From NCBI GenBank assembly GCA_041600415.1, contig JBFIKF010000002.1, positions 186,001-250,000 on the forward strand: a stretch of 64,000 bases of DNA, read 5' to 3'. Under the pieces are notes generated by a model. That model made no database searches, was not told where the DNA came from, and was given only the letters and a program-made list of their open reading frames with translations. The translations under genes were made by a program, and so were the position numbers. This stretch comes from JBFJKD01 sp041600415 (GTDB lineage Bacteria > Pseudomonadota > Gammaproteobacteria > Pseudomonadales > Porticoccaceae). Below are positions 28,134-36,094 of this stretch, in pieces (position 1 is the first letter of the stretch; each line of letters begins with the position of its first letter).

Positions 28134-29024
28134 TTATTTGCTTTTGCTTTGCGCAAACAACGCGTCGAGCTTCTGTTCGTAAGCGTGGTAACCGAGATAA
28201 TCGTATAACTCCATACGGGTTTGCATACTATCTACGACGTCCTTCTGGTCACCTTTATCGAGGATCGCCGTATAAACCTGCTCTGCTGCCCGATTCATAG
28301 CGCGAAATGCCGACAACGGATACAGCACAATATCTACGCCCCACGCCGCCAGATCGCTTTTATTGTACAACAGTGTCTGCCCAAACTCAGTAATGTTAGC
28401 CAGCAATGGCGCATTCAGAGCCGCGCGGAAGGCCCGGTAATGCTGTTCTTCGTTAATTGCTTCGGCAAAAATGCCATCGGCTCCGGCCTCAATGCAGGCC
28501 TGGGCGCGCTCAACGGCCTTTTCCAGACCTTCCTGAGCAAAAGCATCAGTGCGCGCCATAATGAAAAATGAGTCATCGGTGCGCGCATCCACTGCCGCCT
28601 TGACCCGATCCACCATCTCACCCAGAGACACAATTTCCTTATTAGGCCGGTGCCCACAGCGTTTTTGCGCCACCTGATCTTCAATATGCACGGCTGCGGC
28701 ACCGGCGCGGATCATTTCCTTCACCGTGCGGGCGATATTAAAGGCCCCGCCCCAACCGGTGTCGATATCCACTAATAACGGCAACTGGGTCGCCCCGGTA
28801 ATGCGCCGTACGTCCTGTAACACGTCCTCAAGCCCGGTAATACCCAGATCCGGCAAACCGTACGATGCGTTGGCTACGCCGGCGCCGGACAGGTAGATCG
28901 CCTGATGGCCAATTTGCTCGGCCATCATCGCACAATAGGCATTCACAGTACCCACCACCTGCAAGGGTTTATTGTCTTCTAGCGCGCCGCGAAAGCGAGT
29001 TCCAGCCGTTGTCAATTCTTTCAT
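28134..29024 (-). CDS. prpB: 2-methylisocitrate lyase
   Basis: PrpB splits 2-methylisocitrate into pyruvate and succinate, ending the cycle. The 296-residue protein has the isocitrate lyase-family features VVGTVNAYCAMMAEQIGHQAIYLSGAG, LPLLVDIDTGWG and the active-site loop VAQKRCGHRPNKE. The ATG overlaps the prpR stop codon by one base (TAATG), and an unusually complete Shine-Dalgarno sequence lies upstream, so it should be translated strongly despite being second in the operon. Confidence 0.97.
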   Translation of the reverse strand: MKELTTAGTRFRGALEDNKPLQVVGTVNAYCAMMAEQIGHQAIYLSGAGVANASYGLPDLGITGLEDVLQDVRRITGATQLPLLVDIDTGWGGAFNIARTVKEMIRAGAAAVHIEDQVAQKRCGHRPNKEIVSLGEMVDRVKAAVDARTDDSFFIMARTDAFAQEGLEKAVERAQACIEAGADGIFAEAINEEQHYRAFRAALNAPLLANITEFGQTLLYNKSDLAAWGVDIVLYPLSAFRAMNRAAEQVYTAILDKGDQKDVVDSMQTRMELYDYLGYHAYEQKLDALFAQSKSK

Positions 29025-29740
29025 TAGTGATTCACCTCCTGAAGTGCGTGCATGTTGCGTTCGATATTTAATCGCGATGCGCGAATGTGGCGACGCATCA
29101 GCATTTCCGCCATTTCGCCATCCCGATCGGCGATGGCGGCAACAATGTGTTTGTGCTCTGCGAAAGCATCCCAGGCACGGGAACCTGCCATGCCGAACTG
29201 GTAGCGATACATGCGCACCTTGGCGTACAGTTCGTCACACAGCAGGTGAATGATTTTGGCATTCTTGCTGCCCTGTACCAGACGAAAATGGAAATCCAGA
29301 TCCCCTTCTTTTTGATAGTAAGCCCGTCCGCTCTGCAATTCGCTATTGAGCATATGCTGCTCGAGCAGTTGCCGTAAATCTACGATTTCCCCATCGCTCA
29401 TATTGGCGGCTGCAAGGCGGCAGGCCATACCCTCCATCGCTTCGCGCACCTGATAAATTTCCAGTAACTCCTCAATATTTAGGGTGACCACACGGGCACC
29501 AGCGTTGGCCCTGCGCACCACCAAATAGGCTGACTCGAGACGCCCCAGCGCCTCCCGCACCGTGCTGCGACTGACACCGTAGGCCCGGACCAGCTCCGAC
29601 TCGCTGATTTTGCTGCCTACTTTAATGTCCCCGTGGATAATCGCTCCCCGCAGTCGCCCATAGAGCTGATCAACAGCGCTGTTGTGCGCACTACGGTCGG
29701 GGGCGAAAACAATACTGGAAATACTTTGAGAGGTTGCCAT
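29024..29740 (-). CDS. prpR: GntR-family (FCD) repressor of the propionate operon
   Basis: A 238-residue regulator with an N-terminal winged helix (about residues 20-85: LRGAIIHGDIKVGSKISESELVRAYGVSRSTVREALGRLESA) and a C-terminal FCD ligand domain rich in helices (about 95-230, with histidines in LDFHFRLV and EHKHIVAAI that commonly bind metal). It heads the operon prpR-prpB-prpC-acnD-prpF. GntR-type PrpR proteins in Pseudomonas and Shewanella-like bacteria repress prp genes and are thought to respond to a cycle intermediate. Which one cannot be read here. Only a weak ribosome site precedes the ATG. Confidence 0.92.
   Translation of the reverse strand: MATSQSISSIVFAPDRSAHNSAVDQLYGRLRGAIIHGDIKVGSKISESELVRAYGVSRSTVREALGRLESAYLVVRRANAGARVVTLNIEELLEIYQVREAMEGMACRLAAANMSDGEIVDLRQLLEQHMLNSELQSGRAYYQKEGDLDFHFRLVQGSKNAKIIHLLCDELYAKVRMYRYQFGMAGSRAWDAFAEHKHIVAAIADRDGEMAEMLMRRHIRASRLNIERNMHALQEVNH
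29031..29040 (-). promoter_or_regulatory. Near-perfect Shine-Dalgarno of prpB
   Basis: CAGGAGGTGA (minus strand) is complementary to the 16S rRNA 3' end over nearly its whole length and lies six bases before the prpB ATG, inside the last codons of prpR. It gives the enzyme gene an independent strong ribosome site, while the repressor gene before it has no obvious one. That arrangement favours much enzyme and little regulator. Confidence 0.85.
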
Positions 29741-29752
29741 AGGAAACTAAAG

Positions 29753-29761
29753 TGTCGGACA
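29753..29761. promoter_or_regulatory. Candidate PrpR operator 1, just downstream of the start point
   Basis: TGTC-G-GACA is a perfect 9-base palindrome with one central base, extended to GTGTCGGACAAT. It would overlap about +3 to +11 of the prpR transcript, a normal place for repression. It resembles the ATTGTCGACAAT-like motif I recall for GntR-type PrpR, and it matches operator 2 at nine of ten positions (TGTCGGACAA against TGTCGGTCAA). Confidence 0.55.
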
Positions 29762-29770
29762 ATAAGTCGC

Positions 29771-29799
29771 TTTATAGCGAAATATTGCCAAAATATCAA
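29771..29799 (-). promoter_or_regulatory. Sigma-70 promoter of the prp operon
   Basis: On the minus strand TTGATA (29799-29794) and TATAAA (29776-29771) are separated by exactly 17 bases. The start point would fall near 29764, about 24 bases before the prpR ATG. The -10 box lies inside a small palindrome TCGCT-TTAT-AGCGA (29767-29780). Two similar palindromic sites flank the promoter. Confidence 0.75.
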
Positions 29800-29804
29800 T
29801 CAAT

Positions 29805-29815
29805 TTGACCGACAA
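29805..29815. promoter_or_regulatory. Candidate PrpR operator 2, just upstream of the -35 box
   Basis: TTGACCGACAA (plus), or TTGTCGGTCAA read on the minus strand, lies five bases upstream of the TTGATA -35 box. Its centre is 53 bp, about five helical turns, from operator 1, so both sites face the same side of DNA and could bind cooperatively. Confidence 0.5.
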
Positions 29816-29980
29816 AACCCTTTTAGACCCCATTTCCCGATGGGAAAAAGCAGCGTATTGCGGCCCCGTAACCTGCACTCTTTAACCCGTGAATGTCGCT
29901 AATTTCCGGGTCGAATTTATAGAGTCGCGCCTGGAAAAGCGGCATAATGCCAACCGCCCACGCAGTTTGGACAGCTATCC

Positions 29981-30505
29981 ATGCCACGCAAATTCATTCG
30001 CCGTTGGCTGCCTTCCTCAAGCACACTCACCGAGCACAAAGCCCTGCGCTGGATGGGACCGATACTGCACGACCCCAATCTATTCCACCTCAACCGGGAT
30101 TCCGTATCGAAGGCATTTCTGGTGGGCTTGTTCTGTGCATTCCTGCCTCTGCCGGGGCATATGATTATCGTTACTCTGGCTGCACTACTGGTGCGCAGTA
30201 ATTTACCGATCAGTCTGGCTCTCGTGTGGATTAGTAACCCGCTAACTATTCCTCCCCTTACGGTTGCGAGCTACTGGATTGGGCAATGGGTACTGGGGGC
30301 AACGCCGGTGGCGATCAAATTTAAATTTACGTGGGAATGGTTTCTCGACCAGGGTCAACATATTTTACTACCGGTGGTTATCGGCAGTGTGCTGTCCGGG
30401 ATCGTGCTGGGCACGTTGAGTTACTGGGCCGTGCGGGTATTATGGCGCTGGAAAATCACCAGCGATTGGCGGCAGCGCAAACTACGACGGCAACCACCGG
30501 GTTGA
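29981..30505 (+). CDS. DUF2062 membrane protein
   Basis: A 174-residue DUF2062 protein. A basic N-terminus (MPRKFIRRWLP) is followed by SVSKAFLVGLFCAFLPLPGHM, which leads into the first of about three hydrophobic helices, and by the conserved ISNPLTIPP segment. A basic tail closes it. Function is unknown. The family is often found beside comEC and lol genes, and here it sits next to lolE (convergent, 18 bp apart), the half of that conserved neighbourhood that stayed with lol. Confidence 0.9.
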   Translation: MPRKFIRRWLPSSSTLTEHKALRWMGPILHDPNLFHLNRDSVSKAFLVGLFCAFLPLPGHMIIVTLAALLVRSNLPISLALVWISNPLTIPPLTVASYWIGQWVLGATPVAIKFKFTWEWFLDQGQHILLPVVIGSVLSGIVLGTLSYWAVRVLWRWKITSDWRQRKLRRQPPG

Positions 30506-30523
30506 TGGCTGCACGTATTTGCA

Positions 30524-31753
30524 CTACTCGTAGCGCAACACTTCCGCCGGTCGCACTCGCGCCGCCTGCCAGGCAGGATAAAGTGTCGCGAAAAAATTCA
30601 AGGCCAGTGCCACCCCAACCACCACTAGCACATCCGACGCGCGTAAATCCGACGGCAAATAATCAATGGGGTAAACCTCCGAGCTGAGAAACTGAAACTG
30701 AAACAGATGCTCCAGCCAGCGCACTACGTCGGCCACATACCAGGCGCCGAGCAGCCCAAATATAACCCCAAGCAACGCGCCAAACAAACCAATTAACGTA
30801 CCCTGCATCAAAAACACCGTCAGAATTCCCCGGTTGGTCGCGCCCAGTGTTTTTAGAATCGCAATAGCCGGGCGTTTCTCCACGACGGTCATCACCAACA
30901 TCGCCACGACGTTAAAGACCGCGATGGCAATTATCAGAAATATCAACATGCCTACCAGATTGCGAGACATTTGAATGGCCTGATAAAGATTACCGTGGGT
31001 TTGTGTCCAGTCGACAAAACTGTAGCCTGGGGGCAACTGAGCGACCAGGGTAAATCCCGTGTCGCGCGCTGTAAATATATCGTCGACCCGCACCCGCAAC
31101 CCCTGGGCAGCGGCACCCAAGCCAGCAATATCACTGGCTGCAGCGAGCGTAATTAATGCCAGGGAGTTATCGATAGTGGTATGGGTATTGAGAATGCCCA
31201 CCACGTCGAAAATACGAATATCTGGCGCCACGCCGCCCCCCGCTCGCTCGCCCCGTGGCACAAACAGGGTGACGCTCTGCCCCTCCACAACACCCAATTT
31301 ACCAGCGACCACCCCGGACAACAGGACGCTGCGATCAGTAAGTTTATTTAGCGTCGCGGGGGACAACACGTCGCCCACCACCTCAGCAAATAATTCGGGC
31401 ACCACGCCCTGCATATCCACTGCCTCTACCATCCCGCGAAAATTCAGCATACCGCTCACCCGGGTGAATGGTATGGCATCGACCACCCCAGGGGTTTGCG
31501 CAATGGCTTCGGACACTGCCAGCCAGTTTGCTATACCACCATCTTTATACAACTGTACATGGGGTACCACACCGAGAATGCGCGTGCGCATCTCGCGATC
31601 AAACCCATTCATCACCGACAACACCACGATCAAGAGGGCAATACCCAGCACCAGCCCCGACACTGTCAGCACCGAAATAAATGACACCAGCCGACTACCG
31701 GTACCGCTAAAAAAAAACCGCAAGCCAATAAAAACTGAATAACTGCGACTCAA
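30524..31753 (-). CDS. lolE: Lipoprotein-releasing ABC permease LolE (LolC/E family)
   Basis: A 409-residue permease with four transmembrane helices: one near the N-terminus (about residues 22-50) and three at the C-terminus (about 270-400), with a large periplasmic domain between them. Signatures include VLSVMNGFDREMRTRILGVVPHV and MTVVEKRPAIAILKTLGATNRGI. With LolC and LolD it extracts lipoproteins from the inner membrane and hands them to LolA. The start is TTG overlapping the lolD stop (TTGA). Assignment as LolE rather than LolC rests on gene order. Confidence 0.93.
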   Translation of the reverse strand: MSRSYSVFIGLRFFFSGTGSRLVSFISVLTVSGLVLGIALLIVVLSVMNGFDREMRTRILGVVPHVQLYKDGGIANWLAVSEAIAQTPGVVDAIPFTRVSGMLNFRGMVEAVDMQGVVPELFAEVVGDVLSPATLNKLTDRSVLLSGVVAGKLGVVEGQSVTLFVPRGERAGGGVAPDIRIFDVVGILNTHTTIDNSLALITLAAASDIAGLGAAAQGLRVRVDDIFTARDTGFTLVAQLPPGYSFVDWTQTHGNLYQAIQMSRNLVGMLIFLIIAIAVFNVVAMLVMTVVEKRPAIAILKTLGATNRGILTVFLMQGTLIGLFGALLGVIFGLLGAWYVADVVRWLEHLFQFQFLSSEVYPIDYLPSDLRASDVLVVVGVALALNFFATLYPAWQAARVRPAEVLRYE

Positions 31754-32514
31754 GGCGCACCGCCCACGTGGTACAAGCGACCATCGCGCAGGCTGACCAC
31801 CCGGTCCATGCGCGCCGCAATCTGACGATCATGGGTGACAATCACAAAACTGATGCCAGATTCTTCGTTCAGCTTGAGCAGTAGCTCCAGAACGGTTTGC
31901 GCCGTCGCAGGATCGAGATTCCCGGTGGGCTCATCCATCAACACACACCCGGGTTCCATCGCCAGAGCACGGGCAATGGCGACTCGCTGACGCTCGCCAC
32001 CCGATAGCGCTGCAGGTTTGTGACTCGTGCGCGCCGCCAAACCGACGTCCATCAATAACAGCCGGGCGCGTTCCTGGGCAACCGCAGGTGTCACTCGGCC
32101 GATTAACAATGGCATGGCAACATTTTCCAGTGCAGAAAATTCCGGGAGCAAATGATGGAACTGATACACAAATCCCAAATGCTGATTGCGCCAACGCGCC
32201 CGATCCGATTCCGACATGGGCGCTACCGCCGCGCCCTGAATCCAGACTTCACCGGCGGACGGATCATCCAGCCCACCGAGCATATTCAACAGCGTGGATT
32301 TTCCTGAGCCAGACGCACCGACAATCGCTAATTTTTCACCAGCGGCCACGGTTAGATTGACGCCAGTCAGGACCGCAACCTGTTCACTGCCTTGCCGATA
32401 GGATTTGTGCACGTCACGACAATGCAAAACGGCGGTAGGGTCCGCCATAGCAATATCAGTATCAGTATCAGTATCAGTATCAGTATCAGTATCAGTATCA
32501 GTATCAGTGGTCAT
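31750..32514 (-). CDS. lolD: Lipoprotein-releasing ATPase LolD, with Thr-Asp repeat N-terminus
   Basis: An ABC ATPase with Walker A GASGSGKSTLL, Q-loop FVYQFHHLLPEFSALENV (a LolD-type signature), LSGGERQRVAIARAL and Walker B CVLMDEPTGNLD. The start is uncertain. ATG 32514 has GAGG upstream and overlaps the lolC stop by 11 bases, and it adds a tail MT(TD)9IA made by a hexanucleotide repeat. ATG 32448 (MADPTAVLHCRDVHKSYRQ) gives a normal-length LolD of 232 residues but has no ribosome site. The upstream start with coupled translation is favoured. An even longer frame from 32550 is unlikely. Changes in repeat number would alter tail length without shifting frame. Confidence 0.93.
   Translation of the reverse strand: MTTDTDTDTDTDTDTDTDTDIAMADPTAVLHCRDVHKSYRQGSEQVAVLTGVNLTVAAGEKLAIVGASGSGKSTLLNMLGGLDDPSAGEVWIQGAAVAPMSESDRARWRNQHLGFVYQFHHLLPEFSALENVAMPLLIGRVTPAVAQERARLLLMDVGLAARTSHKPAALSGGERQRVAIARALAMEPGCVLMDEPTGNLDPATAQTVLELLLKLNEESGISFVIVTHDRQIAARMDRVVSLRDGRLYHVGGAP
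32455..32508. repeat. Nine perfect tandem copies of ATCAGT at the lolC/lolD junction
   Basis: ATCAGT is repeated nine times without error (54 bp). On the coding strand the unit is ACTGAT, read as Thr-Asp in the lolD frame. The first unit supplies the TGA stop of lolC (32504-32506). A perfect array of this length is prone to slipped-strand changes in copy number. Confidence 0.97.
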
Positions 32515-33772
32515 AGCGTAGTGCCTCGGCGGGCTGTACCTGGCCAGCACGGGCCGCGGGATAGAGCGTCGCTAACAGACTCAGTACGACACCCGCAGTG
32601 GCGATTAGCGCAACGTCCTGCCACAGTAATTGCGAGGGCAGGCGACGAATAAAATACAGACCTGGGTCAAATAAATAAAATCCGAACAGGCTCTCCAGCC
32701 CGGCCACTATAGCGCCAATATTAACGGCGACCACGCAGCCAATCAGCACCCCAGTTACGACTCCTACAATACCCACCACGCCCCCCTGTATACGAAATAC
32801 CGCCGTGATCGTCGACGCGTCCGCGCCCATGGTACGCAATACGGCGATATCCTTGCGCTTGTCGTTTACCATCAACACCAGACTGGCAACAATATTAAAT
32901 GCCGCCACGCCAACGATGACCATCAACAGCAAACCTACCACCATTTTTTCCATCCGAATCGCCCGAAACAGGCTACCCAACGATTCCTGCCAGGTACTCA
33001 TTTCGATATGTTCGGGCAACTGCGCTCTTATGGCAGCCGCGGCGCTGTCGGAAAATGGGTCGGCGAGAATCACCCGTAATCCTTTGACTCGATCGCCCAA
33101 TCGTAGCAATCTACGTGCGTCGGCAATGTGGATAAAAGCGATCCCCTCGTCTACTTGAGCTCCCACCTGAAAGATACCAACGACCGTCACGCGCTTGACA
33201 CGCGGGAAAATACCCACCGGCGTGACGGTTACCTGCGGCAGAGTGAGCAACAGAGTATCGCCAGTGATCACACCCAGGCCCTGGGCCAGCATACTACCCA
33301 GCACCACGCCAAAGCTGCCGGGTTGCAGTTGCTGCATATCCCCGAAAATCAAATGCTCACTAATCAGCATGGCCTCCTGGGGTAGCCCCGGATTAATACC
33401 CTGCAAGCTGATGCCCTGAAAGCGATTGCCGAACGTGAGCATGGCCGGGCCATCCACGAACGGCGTTACCGCGCTGACGCCCGGCACCTGCGCCAACTGG
33501 TTCGACCAGTCGGCCCAGTCCTCTATACCCCTGGAGTTCTGCAAAGTGATATGGGGAATGACGTTTAGAATCCGCGTTTTGATCTCCCGATCGAAGCCGT
33601 TCATCACCGACAATACGACAATCAACGCCATCACACCCAGCGCCATAGCGCAAAATGAAAACAGTGACACAAAGGAGACAAAACCCTCACGCCGTTTGCT
33701 GAAGATATAACGCAGTCCAATAAAGAACGGTAGATTGATAAACATCGGTGGATTAAATCTAAAACTTGTCAT
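32504..33772 (-). CDS. lolC: Lipoprotein-releasing ABC permease LolC (LolC/E family)
   Basis: A 422-residue LolC/E permease beginning MTSFRFNPPMFINLPFFIGLRYIFSKRREGF, with ALIVVLSVMNGFDREIKTRILNVIPHI, a large periplasmic domain, and three C-terminal helices with VNDKRKDIAVLRTMGADASTI. It forms the lipoprotein extractor with LolE and LolD. ATG 33745 (MFINLPFF) is an alternative start closer to E. coli LolC, but neither has a clear ribosome site. The stop codon lies in the first unit of the hexanucleotide array and overlaps lolD. Confidence 0.94.
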   Translation of the reverse strand: MTSFRFNPPMFINLPFFIGLRYIFSKRREGFVSFVSLFSFCAMALGVMALIVVLSVMNGFDREIKTRILNVIPHITLQNSRGIEDWADWSNQLAQVPGVSAVTPFVDGPAMLTFGNRFQGISLQGINPGLPQEAMLISEHLIFGDMQQLQPGSFGVVLGSMLAQGLGVITGDTLLLTLPQVTVTPVGIFPRVKRVTVVGIFQVGAQVDEGIAFIHIADARRLLRLGDRVKGLRVILADPFSDSAAAAIRAQLPEHIEMSTWQESLGSLFRAIRMEKMVVGLLLMVIVGVAAFNIVASLVLMVNDKRKDIAVLRTMGADASTITAVFRIQGGVVGIVGVVTGVLIGCVVAVNIGAIVAGLESLFGFYLFDPGLYFIRRLPSQLLWQDVALIATAGVVLSLLATLYPAARAGQVQPAEALRYDH

Positions 33773-33920
33773 CAGAACAAGCTTTCCCTGGGCGCCAGCG
33801 GTAACTTTTAATTTTAATTCAGCACTTCCCGGTCCGCGACAGACAGCGCTGCCCCCCTTCGCGCCAAAGTACGAAATTTTGTGACCTGCCCAACGGCGTT
33901 GCGCTAACGTGACGTCGCGG

Positions 33921-33951
33921 TTGTACTTACAGCCGCATTGCTGACTATAAT
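33921..33951 (+). promoter_or_regulatory. Promoter of the 99-residue periplasmic protein gene
   Basis: A consensus TATAAT -10 box at 33946-33951 with TTGTAC at 33921-33926 (19-base spacing, slightly long). Transcription would start near 33958, about 30 bases before the GTG start codon. Confidence 0.55.
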
Positions 33952-33986
33952 CGAAGGGTCATTGCAAAATACGGAGGGAACACGCT

Positions 33987-34286
33987 GTGAAACATACGCT
34001 ACTCGCCCTGATTGGTGCCGTACTGGCAATCTCGCCGTTGGCGGTGATCGCGGAGGAAATAAAACTGCCGGTAGGCCAGCAGGCTGCTGCGAAACAGACT
34101 CTCGAGCGCCCCTCCCGCGGCATGTCCCCACAGCAGGTGGAAGCCAGATACGGTGCTCCACTGACCCGGCACGGAGCGGTGGGCACACCGCCGATAAGTT
34201 CATGGGAATACGCCGATTATCTGGTGTACTTTGAATACAATCATGTATTGCACACAGTTCTTAAACATCAGCCGGTGAGCCAATAA
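33987..34286 (+). CDS. Small predicted periplasmic protein
   Basis: A 99-residue protein from a GTG with GGAGGG eight bases upstream. A signal peptide is evident (MKHTLLALIGAVLAISPLAVIA, cleavage likely before EEIKLP). The mature part has GMSPQQVEARYGAPLTRHGAVG and ends with WEYADYLVYFEYNHVLHTVLK, a layout like the BamE/SmpA-type small beta-alpha fold. Similar small proteins occur next to sth in Pseudomonas-like genomes. No function is known to me. It is convergent with sthA. Confidence 0.8.
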   Translation: MKHTLLALIGAVLAISPLAVIAEEIKLPVGQQAAAKQTLERPSRGMSPQQVEARYGAPLTRHGAVGTPPISSWEYADYLVYFEYNHVLHTVLKHQPVSQ

Positions 34287-34296
34287 CTGCTCCATT

Positions 34297-35724
34297 TTAT
34301 ACCCCCGCAAGTCCCGCGCCTCGCGACGCCCGACTGACTCGGTTAAGCCCGGCGATGGCAGCTACCCGATAGGCCTCCGCCATGGTCGGGTAGTTAAATG
34401 TGGTGCGACTAAAATATTCAATGGAATTTGCCGCCCCTTCCTGATTCATGATCGCCTGTCCGATATGCACAATTTCGGCGGCCTCTGCACCAAAACAGTG
34501 AATACCCAGAATCTGTAAGGAGTCGGGATGAAACAGGATTTTCAACATTCCGGTATCGTCCCCGGAAATTTGCGCGCGGGCGATACTTTTAAAATAGGCG
34601 CGCCCCACTTCATAGGGAATTCCGTCACGGGTTAATTCCCGTTCGTTTTTGCCCACAAAACTGATTTCCGGAATGGTGTAGATACCACTGGCCACATCTT
34701 CCACCACCCACCGCTCGCCGATATCGCACATATGCGCGGCCGCGAAGTGCCCCTGATCATAGGCTGCACCCGCCAGTGACGGCCAGCCAATAACATCCCC
34801 GGCCGCGTAAATATGCGGGATGTCGGTCTGATAATTTTTATTCACGCTCAGCAGTCCACGGTGATCCGCACTGAGACCGATGACGTCAAGACCCAGGCTA
34901 TCAGTATTGCCGGTGCGACCGTTACACCACAACAACGCTTCGGCGTGTACTTTCTTGCCCGACTTAAGCTCCATGGTTACACCGCGACCGTGTGACGTTA
35001 CCCGAGCATATTCTTCGCGGTGCCGCACCAGCACACTGGTATCGCGCAGGTGATAGCTCAACGCGTCCGATATTTCGTCGTCCAGAAATTCCAGCAACCG
35101 ATCCCGCGTATTAATCAGGTCGACCCGCGAGTCCAGACCGGCAAAAATTGAGGCGAATTCGCAACCAATCACGCCAGCCCCATAGATAATGATATTGCGG
35201 GGCGTCGCATTTAAACCAAGAATGGTGTCGCTGTCATAAATATTGGCTTGGCTGAAATCCACATCTTCTGGATGGTAGGGTCGCGACCCAGTGGCTATTA
35301 GAATATGTGTGCCATACAACTGTTCTAACGCACCGTCCGCCATGGTTAGTCGCAGGGTGTGCGCGTCGACGAATTTGGCTGTTCCGGTGTGCAGTGCAAT
35401 ACGATTACGGGAATAATAGCGCGTGCGCTCCTCCACCTGGCGGGCGACTACGGTTTGCACTGACTGCATAATCTGGGGGAACGAAAACCAGCGCGGTTCG
35501 CCGATAGCGCGGAACATCGGCATACTGTTGTATTGAATGATGCGACGCACATTATTACGCAGCGTTTTGGAAGGAATTGTACCCAGGTGGGTACAGTTGC
35601 CGCCGACCAGGCGCCGCTCATCGACAACGGCAACCGACCAACCCTTTTTTACCGCGGTCATCGCCGCGCCTTCGCCAGCGGGCCCGCTGCCGATCACGAT
35701 CAAATCGTAGTTAAGGGTTGCCAC
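34297..35724 (-). CDS. sthA: Soluble pyridine nucleotide transhydrogenase SthA
   Basis: SthA moves hydride between NADPH and NAD+ in the cytosol. The 475-residue flavoprotein has the FAD loop DLIVIGSGPAGEGAAM, GGNCTHLGTIPSK (single cysteine instead of the redox disulfide, as usual for SthA), the NAD loop IIYGAGVIGCEFASIFAGL, AAGDVIGWPSL and FNYPTMAEAYRVAA. The frame extends to an ATG at 35748, but a GTG at 35724 has AGAGGA eight bases before it and gives the start VATLNYDLIVIG, matching Pseudomonas SthA. Confidence 0.96.
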   Translation of the reverse strand: MATLNYDLIVIGSGPAGEGAAMTAVKKGWSVAVVDERRLVGGNCTHLGTIPSKTLRNNVRRIIQYNSMPMFRAIGEPRWFSFPQIMQSVQTVVARQVEERTRYYSRNRIALHTGTAKFVDAHTLRLTMADGALEQLYGTHILIATGSRPYHPEDVDFSQANIYDSDTILGLNATPRNIIIYGAGVIGCEFASIFAGLDSRVDLINTRDRLLEFLDDEISDALSYHLRDTSVLVRHREEYARVTSHGRGVTMELKSGKKVHAEALLWCNGRTGNTDSLGLDVIGLSADHRGLLSVNKNYQTDIPHIYAAGDVIGWPSLAGAAYDQGHFAAAHMCDIGERWVVEDVASGIYTIPEISFVGKNERELTRDGIPYEVGRAYFKSIARAQISGDDTGMLKILFHPDSLQILGIHCFGAEAAEIVHIGQAIMNQEGAANSIEYFSRTTFNYPTMAEAYRVAAIAGLNRVSRASRGAGLAGV

Positions 35725-35837
35725 AGCTTTTCCTCTGAAAACCACCAATATGGCTGGTCTCGAAAGTCTTCAATGTCAATTACTGAAAAGTGATTGCCGT
35801 TTGCTGCCACTATAGACACACAGAATCCACGCCCTTG

Positions 35838-36092
35838 CTAACGAGTTCCGGGGCGCCGGTTGGCGTCGTAACCAAGTTGACGGTCATCAGGTACTGACGA
35901 TTTGTTTTCCGGTGAGGATTCTTCATCACATCTACGGGCATCACCACCACAGATATCGCAGCCGGAGCCCATATTCAGCGCTGCCATACCCCCGCAAGTA
36001 CCCTTTATCGGCTGGCGTCCAAAGATCACCCCAATCGACATCGCGCCCACCAGCGCGAGAATAACAAGAAACGCTAAGCTTAATTCCAGCAC
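35838..36092 (-). CDS. nqrM: Na+-NQR maturation protein NqrM
   Basis: An 84-residue DUF539 protein: one N-terminal helix (LELSLAFLVILALVGAMSIGVIFG), then KGTCGGMAAL and CDICGGDARRC with four conserved cysteines. NqrM is needed to insert the iron centre between NqrD and NqrE. GTG is the start, with GGAG eight bases upstream at the end of apbE, from which it is separated by two bases. The C-terminal 25 residues are variable and polar. Confidence 0.95.
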   Translation of the reverse strand: MLELSLAFLVILALVGAMSIGVIFGRQPIKGTCGGMAALNMGSGCDICGGDARRCDEESSPENKSSVPDDRQLGYDANRRPGTR

Positions 36093-36094
36093 AC

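Noticed and set aside
32455..32508. Tandem repeat as a CRISPR or direct-repeat array
   Set aside because: Units are six bases with no spacers; it is a microsatellite.
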